Shown here: in pieces, positions 29,902 to 37,448 of the stretch
Position numbering within the stretch: position 1 is the first letter of the stretch
How the letters are laid out: each line of letters starts with the position of its first letter
Origin: an uncultured Oscillibacter sp.
Lineage (GTDB): Bacteria > Bacillota > Clostridia > Oscillospirales > Oscillospiraceae
Assembly: GCA_910585245.1 (NCBI GenBank)
Contig: CAJUCO010000005.1
Span: 50,289 to 114,288, forward strand
Length of the DNA stretch: 64,000 bases
Direction of reading: 5' to 3'
The notes under the pieces: generated by a model
Seen by the model: the letters and a program-made list of their open reading frames with translations, nothing else
What the model was told of the DNA's origin: nothing
The model's database searches: none
Program-made: the position numbers and the translations under genes

Positions 29902-32661
29902 ATGGACTACAACAAAACCATCAACCTGCCCAAGACCGACTTTCCCATGCGGGCGGGCCTGCCCAAGCGGGAGCCGGAGATGCTCAGGCGCTGGGAGGCC
30001 GAGGACGTCTATCACCAGCTTCTGAAAAAGAACGAGGGAAAACCCCTCTTCAACCTCCACGACGGCCCCCCGTTCTCCAACGGGTCCATCCACATGGGAA
30101 CGGCCATGAACAAAGCCATTAAGGACATCATCACCCGGTCCTATGCCATGCGGGGCTATTACACCCCCTATATCCCCGGCTGGGACAACCACGGAATGCC
30201 CATCGAATCCGCCATCATCAAACAAAACAAACTCAACCACAAGGCTATGAGCATCCCCGACTTCCGCTCCGCCTGCCACGACTTCGCCGCCCACTATGTG
30301 GACGTGCAGCGGGACGCCTTCAAGCGCATCGGCGTGGTGGGGGACTGGGACCACCCCTACCTCACCATGGACCCCGGCTTCGAGGCCGAGGAGGTGAAGG
30401 TCTTCGGGGAGATGTACAAAAAGGGCTATATCTATAAGGGTCTCAAGCCCGTCTACTGGTGCCCCCACGACGAGACCGCCCTGGCGGAGGCGGAAATCGA
30501 GTACCAGGAGGACCCTGTCACCACTGTCTACGTGAAATTCCCTATGCACGACGACCTGGGGAAGCTGGGAACCTTTGACAAGAGCAAGCTCTTCTTCGTC
30601 ATTTGGACCACCACCATCTGGACCCTTCCCGGCAACCTGGGTATCGCCCTGCACCCCAGCGAGAGCTACGCCGTGGTGAAAGCGCCCAACGGCGAGCACT
30701 ACGTCATGGCGGAGGCCTTGGCGGACAAGGTGATGAAGCTGGGCGGCTTTGAGACCTGGGAGATCGCAGAGACCCACCCCGGCCGCTTTTTCGAGAATAT
30801 GCTGGCGGACCACCCCTTCCTGCCCAAGACCTCCCGGCTGCTGTTGGCGGACTATGTCACCATGGACTCCGGCACGGGCTGCGTCCACACCGCCCCGGGC
30901 TTTGGCGCGGACGACTACCAGACCTGCCGCCGTTACGGCATGGAGATGGTGGTCCCGGTGGACGATCAGGGCAAACACACGGACTACGCCGGAAAATACG
31001 CCGGTATGACCACTGACGCCAGCAATCCCGTAATCCTTCAGGACATGAAAGAGAGCGGTATGCTCTTCGCCGCCGAGGATATTGTCCACAGCTACCCCCA
31101 CTGCTGGCGCTGCAAGAGCCCCATCATCTTCCGGGCCACGCCCCAGTGGTTCTGCTCCGTGGACTCTTTCAAAGAGCAGGCCATTGCCGCCGCCGATGAG
31201 GTCCGCTGGGTGCCCAAGTGGGGCATCGACCGGATGAAGTCCATGATCCGGGAGCGCTCCGACTGGTGCATTTCCCGCCAGCGCCGCTGGGGTCTGCCCA
31301 TCCCCGTGGTCTACTGCCAGGACTGCGGCAAGCCTGTGGTGACGGACGAGACCATTGAGGCCATCTCCAAGCTCTTCGCCGCCGAGGGGTCCAACGCCTG
31401 GTTCGCCAAGGAGGCGGAGGAGATCCTCCCCGCCGGGTTTGCCTGCCCCCACTGCGGGGCCAAGGACGGCTTTGAAAAGGAGACGGACACTCTGGACGGC
31501 TGGTTCGACTCCGGCTCCACCCACTTCGCCGCCATGAAGAAGGACCAGGGCTTCTGGCCCGCCACCATGTATATGGAAGGGCTGGACCAATACCGGGGCT
31601 GGTTCCAGAGCTCCCTGCTCACCGCCGTGGGGGCTTTTGGCAAGGGCGCGCCCTTTAAAGAGTGCGTCACCCACGGCTGGACCGTGGACGGCGAGGGCAA
31701 AGCCATGCACAAATCCGCCGGAAACGGCATGGACCCCGCCGAGGTCATTGACAAATACGGCGCGGACATTCTCCGCCTCTGGGCCGCCAACACGGACTAC
31801 CACGCGGACGTCCGCTGCTCCCACGAGATCTTCAAGCAGCTCTCCCAGAACTACCTGAAGTTCCGCAACACCGCCCGGTACTGCCTGGGGAATCTCAGCG
31901 GCTTCGATCCCAACCGTCTCACCCCTCCCGGCGAGACGGAGGAGCTGGACCGCTGGGCCGTGACAAAGCTGAACGCCCTGATGGAAAAGTGCTTCGCCGC
32001 TTACGACGAATATGAGTTCCTGGCGGCCACCCACGCGGTGAACGACTTTTGCGTGGTGGATATGTCCAACTTCTACCTGGACGTCATCAAGGACCGGCTC
32101 TACTGCGATGAGACGGAGGGGGCCCTCCGCCGCAGCGCCCAAACCGCCCTGTACCTGATTCTAGACGCCATGACCCGGATCATGGCCCCCATCCTCTGCT
32201 TCACCTGCGACGAGATCTGGCAGGCCATGCCCCACCGGGAGGGCGACGACCCCCAAAACGTCCTCTTTAACGATATGCACAAGCCCTTCACGGACTACGC
32301 CCTGGACGCCGCCGCCATGGAGCGCTGGGCGGTGATTGAGGACCTGCGGGACAAGGTAAACGCCGCCTTGGAGGCCGCCCGGAATGAAAAGACCATCGGC
32401 AAGAGCCTGGAGGCCGCCGTGACCCTCACCGTGCCGGAGGCGGAGAAGTGGCTGGCGGAGACGCCGGGTCTTGCGGACCTTTTGATCGTGTCCCAGGTAA
32501 CGGTAAACACCGGAAGCCAGACCGCCGTGGACGTCCGCAAAGCCGAAGGCGGCAAGTGCGAGCGGTGCTGGAAGGTCCTGTCCTCCGTGGGCTCCGACCC
32601 GGACCATCCTACGCTGTGCCCCCGTTGCAGCTCGGCGGTAAAAAATCTGCCCCAATTCTGA
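29902..32661 (+). CDS. ileS: Isoleucyl-tRNA synthetase
   Basis: 919 aa. Class I HIGH-type motif SNGSIHMGTAMNK (N-terminal), GWDNHGMPIE, large CP1 editing domain, KMSKS-type motif AMHKSAGNGM, and a C-terminal zinc finger CERCWKVL...CPRC. It charges tRNA-Ile and edits Val. The RBS is AAGGAG. It ends in a terminator that holds the second hairpin element. Confidence 0.98.
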   Translation: MDYNKTINLPKTDFPMRAGLPKREPEMLRRWEAEDVYHQLLKKNEGKPLFNLHDGPPFSNGSIHMGTAMNKAIKDIITRSYAMRGYYTPYIPGWDNHGMPIESAIIKQNKLNHKAMSIPDFRSACHDFAAHYVDVQRDAFKRIGVVGDWDHPYLTMDPGFEAEEVKVFGEMYKKGYIYKGLKPVYWCPHDETALAEAEIEYQEDPVTTVYVKFPMHDDLGKLGTFDKSKLFFVIWTTTIWTLPGNLGIALHPSESYAVVKAPNGEHYVMAEALADKVMKLGGFETWEIAETHPGRFFENMLADHPFLPKTSRLLLADYVTMDSGTGCVHTAPGFGADDYQTCRRYGMEMVVPVDDQGKHTDYAGKYAGMTTDASNPVILQDMKESGMLFAAEDIVHSYPHCWRCKSPIIFRATPQWFCSVDSFKEQAIAAADEVRWVPKWGIDRMKSMIRERSDWCISRQRRWGLPIPVVYCQDCGKPVVTDETIEAISKLFAAEGSNAWFAKEAEEILPAGFACPHCGAKDGFEKETDTLDGWFDSGSTHFAAMKKDQGFWPATMYMEGLDQYRGWFQSSLLTAVGAFGKGAPFKECVTHGWTVDGEGKAMHKSAGNGMDPAEVIDKYGADILRLWAANTDYHADVRCSHEIFKQLSQNYLKFRNTARYCLGNLSGFDPNRLTPPGETEELDRWAVTKLNALMEKCFAAYDEYEFLAATHAVNDFCVVDMSNFYLDVIKDRLYCDETEGALRRSAQTALYLILDAMTRIMAPILCFTCDEIWQAMPHREGDDPQNVLFNDMHKPFTDYALDAAAMERWAVIEDLRDKVNAALEAARNEKTIGKSLEAAVTLTVPEAEKWLAETPGLADLLIVSQVTVNTGSQTAVDVRKAEGGKCERCWKVLSSVGSDPDHPTLCPRCSSAVKNLPQF

Positions 32662-32670
32662 CAAAACCAA

Positions 32671-32699
32671 CAAGAGCCGCCGGTGTATACCGGCGGCTC
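32671..32699 (+). terminator. ileS terminator stem-loop, first copy
   Basis: Stem-loop CAAGAGCCGCCGG-tgta-TACCGGCGGCTC; its final TTG is displaced by the inserted element. The inner 26 bp (32674-32699) repeat exactly at 32862-32887. Confidence 0.75.
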
Positions 32700-32861
32700 A
32701 GACTGGCGAAAATGTTTTTTCGCCAGTCTGAGCAAGTTTTTTCGGAGCTTTACAAGTCCGAAAAAACTTATGATTGAAAACGAAAGGAACCCTTCCTGAG
32801 TTCCTCTCGTAACTCTCTTCCTTCCCGTCGGGGATAGTTTTTGCGGTTTTTCGACACTCTG
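32700..32861 (-). repeat. Hairpin-rich terminator-inserted element, copy 2
   Basis: 162 bp, inverted relative to copy 1 at 2242-2408. Read on the minus strand it begins CCAGAGTGTCGAAAAA, contains the conserved central block (GACGGGAAGGAAGAGAG... CAATCATAAGTTTT) and ends CAGTCTGA. Its third and fourth stems are AAGTTTTTTCGGA/TCCGAAAAAACTT and CAGACTGGCGAAAA/TTTTCGCCAGTCTG: different bases from copy 1, same pairing. It is flanked by a 26-bp direct duplication of the ileS terminator stem-loop and lies between convergent genes, like copy 1. Confidence 0.78.
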
Positions 32862-32890
32862 GAGCCGCCGGTGTATACCGGCGGCTCTTG
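32862..32890 (+). terminator. ileS terminator stem-loop, duplicated copy
   Basis: Stem-loop GAGCCGCCGG-tgta-TACCGGCGGCTC followed by TTGTT. Together with 32671-32699 it restores the full original hairpin (CAAGAG...CTCTTG). It also serves the convergent lipoprotein gene. Confidence 0.75.
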
Positions 32891-32931
32891 TTCGGTCTAT
32901 CGAAAGGATAGCAAAGCCTTGGACGCCTTTG

Positions 32932-33777
32932 TCAAACGGCTTTCGGGTTCTCTTCCTCCTCCGGAGGATCGCCGGAGGGCGGAGCATCTTCGCTCTTTTC
33001 CTGGGGGTCTTCTCCCTCTTCCGGACTGCCGGGGATTTCGCCGCCAGCCTCTTCCGGTTCCTCCGGTTCGCCTTCCGGTCTCTCCGTCTCGCCGTCTTCG
33101 ATCTCCCCTTCCGGCGGGTCCTCTTCCCCGGGTTCCTCCGGCGGGTCCAGGAAGAACTCCACCAGACCCGGCTCCTCTCCGGGGTAGTAATTGACCACCC
33201 AGGGGACCGTCTCCGTCAACTCCCGCTCCTCCCGGAGCTGGCTCATGGCGTCCTCCACCCGGCTTTGTCCATCCTCACCCCAATAGCCCATACGGACCGC
33301 CAGCTCCGTCCTCCCCTCGTCCAGCGCCGCCGCCAGCAGGCTGTACAGCGCCGAGGGACTGGTGGCGTTCACCACCGCCTGAAGCTGCTCCAGCGTCCTG
33401 CGGTAGCCAATCCGGACCGCCACCTCATAGTAGCCCCGCTGGGCGTGGCTGGAGGCAGTGATGTACTCCACGGCATACGCGCCCAAGGGCGTTTCCTGCT
33501 GAACCTCCGTGGTGGCCTCCTCCAACGTGTCCGCCACGGCAAGGTCGCTTTCAAAGTCATACAGGCGCAGCGTCGCCGTCTCCCGGTGCTGGCCAATAAG
33601 CAGCAGCAAGTCGTTCACCACGTCCTGGTGATTTTCCGCCCGGAGGGTTCCGGCGGCCTCGCTCTCCCAGAACTTGCTGCTGTGAGGCTCCGCAACGGAG
33701 TAGGTCCGCTCCAGCAGCGCAGAGCAGCCCGTCAGCAGGCACAAAGCCACTCCCAACGCCCAAATCCTGAAATTCAC
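32932..33777 (-). CDS. Lipoprotein with acidic Pro/Glu-rich tail
   Basis: 281 aa from a GTG start with AAAGGAGG. It has signal MNFRIWALGVALCLLTGC with lipobox LTGC, so it is lipid-anchored on the outer face of the membrane. The middle (YSVAEPHSSKFWESEAAGTLRAENHQDVVNDLL...) resembles two paralogous alpha/beta halves of about 90 aa. The last 75 residues are almost only E, P, D and G (PPEEPGEEDPPEGEIED...). No family was recognised with confidence. Confidence 0.8.
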   Translation of the reverse strand: MNFRIWALGVALCLLTGCSALLERTYSVAEPHSSKFWESEAAGTLRAENHQDVVNDLLLLIGQHRETATLRLYDFESDLAVADTLEEATTEVQQETPLGAYAVEYITASSHAQRGYYEVAVRIGYRRTLEQLQAVVNATSPSALYSLLAAALDEGRTELAVRMGYWGEDGQSRVEDAMSQLREERELTETVPWVVNYYPGEEPGLVEFFLDPPEEPGEEDPPEGEIEDGETERPEGEPEEPEEAGGEIPGSPEEGEDPQEKSEDAPPSGDPPEEEENPKAV

Positions 33778-33939
33778 CGGCGGGGCCTCCTTTCTCAAAC
33801 CGCGTATTTACAACCGCGTAGCCGGCTGGGCGGGAATTCTTTCCCCCAGGCAAAGCGGCGGCCATCCCCAAAGGCGGGAAGGCACCCAGCCCTGGCGGAA
33901 GATCTCCCGGCAGGCTTCAAGGGCTTTGTATACCGATTT

Positions 33940-34533
33940 TTACAGTCCCAGATCCTCGTCAATCAGCAGCACCTCGGCCTCCATACCCATCATAGGCCCC
34001 CAGAGGGTCACCAGACCCTGGCAAATCCGCTGGGGACTTGTACAGTCATAGCAGCGGTCGCCCTTGGCGGCGCAGGGTGTCTTTCGCCCCATTTGCCGGG
34101 CTCTTTGCGGTGCGGCAACGTTCCGGGCCCGCCAAACGGCAGCCTCTTCGGTGGGCGCCAGCTTATTCCGGCCCACAACGAAGAACACCTTCTCATGTCC
34201 AAACAGCGTGGCCGCCGCCCGGTTCCCCGTGCCGTCGATGTTAATAAGCTCCCCCGTCTCCGCCAGAGCGTTGACGGAAGTCAAATAGATATCCGCCGTC
34301 ATGGCCTCCCTCCGGGCGGCCCCGGCCTCCTGTTTCCAGTGCCATATGACCCGGTTGTGGGCGCCCAGACGTTCATAAATTCCAAGGCTCTCCAACGTGG
34401 CGGAACCCCCCAGGCCCACAGTCCGTTGGTCAATGGCGGCATCCAGATACTCCACAGCCGCCGCGCCGGTGGAAAACACCCGAACGGTGTAGCCCCGGTT
34501 CTCCAGATTCTTTTTTACGCTGTCAAATCCCAT
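33940..34533 (-). CDS. LUD-domain (LutC/YkgG-like) protein
   Basis: 197 aa: MGFDSVKKNLENRGYTVRVF, TVGLGGSATLESLGIYERL, ADIYLTSVNALAETGELINIDGTGNRAAATLFG, VGRNKLAPTEEAAVWRARNVAAPQRARQMG, and a C-terminal CYDCTSPQRICQ. This is the LUD fold of lactate-utilisation proteins, in its stand-alone form; no lutA/lutB is nearby. Catalytic role unknown. Start at 34533 with GGAGG. Confidence 0.9.
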   Translation of the reverse strand: MGFDSVKKNLENRGYTVRVFSTGAAAVEYLDAAIDQRTVGLGGSATLESLGIYERLGAHNRVIWHWKQEAGAARREAMTADIYLTSVNALAETGELINIDGTGNRAAATLFGHEKVFFVVGRNKLAPTEEAAVWRARNVAAPQRARQMGRKTPCAAKGDRCYDCTSPQRICQGLVTLWGPMMGMEAEVLLIDEDLGL

Positions 34534-34613
34534 CTCATTGCCTCCACAAATTTTTTCTATCCGGACCCGAAAACCACCGCCACCGCGCTCCGGCGGCCGG
34601 TTCAAACGCTCTC

Positions 34614-36851
34614 TCACAGCTCCAGCTGAATCTCCTCCGTATCCTCCTGGCGGAGCAGGGCTCCGGCGGCGGGCACCGCCCGGACCCGGTAGCGGCTCTG
34701 ATTGGAAATAGCCGTCTCCTCCACAGGCCGGACGGACTCCAATTGGTACTTGGGTTTCAGGGTCATCACCGCCACCCCCTGGGTGGAGCGGGTGGTTTTG
34801 GGGGCCAGCAGGGCGGTGTGGAAGATCAGGCAACGGGGCTCCGTGGAATAGACCGCCAGCTCCCGCTCTTCGTCCACCCGGAGAATCGCCTTCAACGGCG
34901 ACTTGCCGGAATAGGCCCCGGTGAGCTTGCGGCGGTTGGAGGAGGTCTGATAGGCCTTGATCTCCACCCGGGCCGCCTTGCCGTTTTCAAAGAAGAAGAG
35001 GAGTCCTCCGGAGTAGTCCCCGGGGAGAACCATGAACACCACGCTCTCCCCGGCGTCCATGCCCAGCTTCGCCGGGAGGTAGTCCCCCAGGACGCTGGCC
35101 TTGGAATCCTCGAACTCGCTGAGGCGGGTTTTGTAGACCTGGCACTTGTCGGTGAAGAACATGACCTCCGCCCGGCTGGTGGTTTCAAACGTCTGCCGGA
35201 GGCCGTCCCCCTCCTTATACTTCTGGGTATTGCTCATCCGTAAGCTCTGGGGGGAAATCTTCTTGAAATACCCCTCCTTGGAGAGGAAGACGTGGACCGG
35301 AACCTCCTCCGGCCCCTCGTCCTCCCCGGGGTCGGGGAGTTCGTGGGCGTAAATGAGAGAAGTCCGGCGGGGTTCGCCGTACTTTTTCGCCGCCTCCTTC
35401 AGCTCCTCCAGGATGATCTTCTTCACCCGCCGGGGGTCCTGGAGGATGTTCTCCAGGTCGTCAATCTCATCTTGAAGGGCCTCGGTCTCCTTGACCCGTT
35501 TCAGGATGTATTCCTTGTTGATGTTCCGCAGGCGGATTTCCGCCACGTACTCCGCCTGGACCTGGTCGATGCCAAAGCCGATCATCAGATTTGGGATGAC
35601 CTCGGCCTCCTCCTCCGTCTCCCGGATGATACGAATGGCCTTGTCAATGTCCAGAAGAATGCGCTTTAACCCCTTGAGGAGGTGGAGCTTCTCCTTCCGC
35701 TTCCCCAGGACGAAGAACACCCGCCGCCGGACGGACTCCGTCCTCCAGGCGGTCCACTCCTCCAGAATCTGCCGGACTCCCAGAACCTTTGGCATTCCGC
35801 TGATGAGGACGTTGAAGTTGCAGGAGAAGGCGTCTTCCAGAGGCGTCTGCTTAAAGAGACGGGCCATGAGCTTGTCCGGGTCCGCCCCCCGCTTGAGGTC
35901 GATGGTGAGCTTGAGGCCGGAGAGGTCCGTCTCGTCCCGCATATCGGCGATTTCCTTGGCCTTCCCCGCCTTGATAAGCTCCGCCACCTTGTCCAAAATC
36001 GCCTCGGTGGAGGTGGAGTAGGGAATCTCCGTAATCTCGATGAGGTTTTCCTCTTTCACATAGCGCCATTTCGCCCGGACCTTCACGCCGCCCCGGCCGG
36101 TGGCGTAGATATCCCGGAGGGCGTCCCGGTCGTAGATCAGCTCTCCCCCTGTTGGGAAATCCGGAGCCAGGAGGGTTTCCAGCAAGTCGCAGTCCGGGTT
36201 TTTCAGGTAGGCCGCCGCCGTGTCGCAGACCTCTTTCAAATTGAAGCCGCAAAACTGGGAGGCCATGCCCACGGCGATGCCCATGTTGGCGGACACCAGA
36301 ATGTTGGGAAAGGTAGTGGGCAGCAGGGCGGGCTCCTTCATGGTGTTGTCGTAGTTGTCCACGAAGTCCACCGTGTCGCTGTCGATGTCCCGGAAGAGCT
36401 CCTGACAGATGGCGGTCAGCTTCGCCTCCGTGTACCGGGGGGCGGCGCAGGACATATCCCGGGAGTAGTGCTTACCAAAGTTGCCCTTGGAGTCCACAAA
36501 AGGGGTCAGCAGCGCCCCGTAGCCCCGGGAGAGGCGGACCATGGTGTCGTAAATGGCGGCGTCGCCGTGGGGGTTCAGGCGCATGGTCTGGCCCACGATG
36601 TTGGCGGACTTGGTGCGCGCCCCCGTCAGGAGGCCCATTTTGTACATGGTGTAAAGGAGCTTGCGATGGGAGGGCTTGAAGCCGTCGATCTCCGGAATAG
36701 CCCGGGAGACGATAACGCTCATGGCGTAGGGCATATAGTTGGTCTCCAGAGTGTCGGTGATGGGCTGCTCCACCACCGCAGCATGGAGCCCTAAGACGTT
36801 GGGGTTGCCGGATTTGGGCTTCCCGGTTTCGGGTGTTTTCTTCTTTGGCAT
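34614..36851 (-). CDS. Type IIA topoisomerase subunit A (ParC/GyrA-like)
   Basis: 745 aa. N-terminal breakage-reunion domain with YAMSVIVSRAIPEIDGFKPSHRKLLYTMY, quinolone-pocket region NPHGDAAIYDTMVRLSRG and the catalytic tyrosine in CAAPRYTEAKL, then coiled coil (KEYILKRVKETEALQDEIDDLENIL) and a beta-rich C-terminal domain. The N-terminal divergence (GARTKSANIVGQTM, DSDTVDFVDNYDNT) suggests the clostridial ParC-like subgroup rather than the main GyrA. Its ParE-like partner is upstream, separated by an XRE module. Confidence 0.9.
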   Translation of the reverse strand: MPKKKTPETGKPKSGNPNVLGLHAAVVEQPITDTLETNYMPYAMSVIVSRAIPEIDGFKPSHRKLLYTMYKMGLLTGARTKSANIVGQTMRLNPHGDAAIYDTMVRLSRGYGALLTPFVDSKGNFGKHYSRDMSCAAPRYTEAKLTAICQELFRDIDSDTVDFVDNYDNTMKEPALLPTTFPNILVSANMGIAVGMASQFCGFNLKEVCDTAAAYLKNPDCDLLETLLAPDFPTGGELIYDRDALRDIYATGRGGVKVRAKWRYVKEENLIEITEIPYSTSTEAILDKVAELIKAGKAKEIADMRDETDLSGLKLTIDLKRGADPDKLMARLFKQTPLEDAFSCNFNVLISGMPKVLGVRQILEEWTAWRTESVRRRVFFVLGKRKEKLHLLKGLKRILLDIDKAIRIIRETEEEAEVIPNLMIGFGIDQVQAEYVAEIRLRNINKEYILKRVKETEALQDEIDDLENILQDPRRVKKIILEELKEAAKKYGEPRRTSLIYAHELPDPGEDEGPEEVPVHVFLSKEGYFKKISPQSLRMSNTQKYKEGDGLRQTFETTSRAEVMFFTDKCQVYKTRLSEFEDSKASVLGDYLPAKLGMDAGESVVFMVLPGDYSGGLLFFFENGKAARVEIKAYQTSSNRRKLTGAYSGKSPLKAILRVDEERELAVYSTEPRCLIFHTALLAPKTTRSTQGVAVMTLKPKYQLESVRPVEETAISNQSRYRVRAVPAAGALLRQEDTEEIQLEL

Positions 36852-36877
36852 AATTCAATTCCTTTGGTTTTATCAAA

Positions 36878-37105
36878 TCACAATGTTTTCCTTCGGGAAT
36901 AAGGCCTGGGATCATCCGTTCGTTTTAATAAATAATCCACACTTGTGTGAAAATATTCTGCCAGTCGAACCAGGACCTCATCGGTCCACGGTTGTTGCCC
37001 TGTCTCTAAATAACTGTATTTCCGTTGGGTTATGCCGATTGCCTCCGCTATTTTGCATTGAGACAAGTCATGGTCTTCCCGTAAATCTCGTATTCTGGTC
37101 TCCAT
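36878..37105 (-). CDS. XRE-family HTH regulator
   Basis: 75 aa: METRIRDLREDHDLSQCKIAEAIGITQRKYSYLETGQQPW, then LAEYFHTSVDYLLKRTDDPRPYSRRK. AGGGTG precedes ATG 37105; a GTG at 37114 is an alternative. It lies 26 bp upstream of the ParC-like gene in the same direction, so it can be co-transcribed with it. A perfect 17-bp palindrome lies in its promoter region. Confidence 0.88.
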   Translation of the reverse strand: METRIRDLREDHDLSQCKIAEAIGITQRKYSYLETGQQPWTDEVLVRLAEYFHTSVDYLLKRTDDPRPYSRRKTL

Positions 37106-37131
37106 TGTAATCACCCTGAAACAGAATACAT

Positions 37132-37148
37132 TAGATAAATTTTATCTA
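37132..37148. promoter_or_regulatory. Palindromic operator of XRE locus
   Basis: TAGATAAATTTTATCTA, a perfect 17-bp palindrome (TAGATAAA T TTTATCTA), with a half-site TAGATA again at 37157-37162, between the divergent XRE gene and the small frameshifted gene. Confidence 0.75.
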
Positions 37149-37177
37149 TTGATTTTTAGATAGATTCTGGCTAAAAC
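37149..37177 (+). promoter_or_regulatory. Promoter of the small plus-strand gene
   Basis: TTGATT (37149-37154), 17 bp, TAAAAC (37172-37177), next to the palindrome at 37132. Confidence 0.5.
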
Positions 37178-37201
37178 AGATTACAACAGGAGGTGCATAT
37201 C

Positions 37202-37367
37202 GTGAACAAAAATAAAGCAGAGCGCAAAAGTGTGTGTAACCATCTCAAAGTTCGATCATGAGCGCCTGACTCACATGGCTTGGGAAACAGGCCGCACTGT
37301 TCCGGGTTATATCCGATGGATTATACATCAGCATTTAAAGGAAACAGACCGTCAAAATAAAACATAA
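37202..37367 (+). pseudogene. Frameshifted small ribbon-helix-helix-like gene
   Basis: AGGAGG then GTG opens MNKNKAERKSVCNHLKVR and stops at TGA 37259. In the next frame the sequence continues HERLTHMAWETGRTVPGYIRWIIHQHLKE to TAA 37367. Joined, it reads as a 54-aa CopG/MobC-like protein (KVR.DHERLTHMAWETGRTVPGYIRWII is the typical strand-helix-helix pattern). One extra base, or two missing bases, near 37250-37256 breaks it. It is a decayed partner gene, a sequencing error, or less likely programmed frameshifting. Confidence 0.55.
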
Positions 37368-37377
37368 ATGAGAAGGG

Positions 37378-37440
37378 GTCCAGGGGAAACTGGTTTCCCC
37401 TGGCGGGAGTCCAGAGGGCGGGCGCCCTCTGGCGGGTCTG
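37378..37440. repeat. GC-rich double-hairpin segment
   Basis: Two perfect hairpins in a row, CAGGGGAAAC-tg-GTTTCCCCTG and CCAGAGGGC-ggg-GCCCTCTGG, joined by GGCGGGAGT. This looks like a dispersed intergenic repeat unit, but only one copy is in the window. It lies just past the ParE-like stop codon. Confidence 0.45.
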
Positions 37441-37448
37441 GGCGGAGC

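Noticed and set aside
29776..32142. 788-aa antisense frame under ileS
   Set aside because: Same reason; the plus-strand product is a complete IleRS with T-box.
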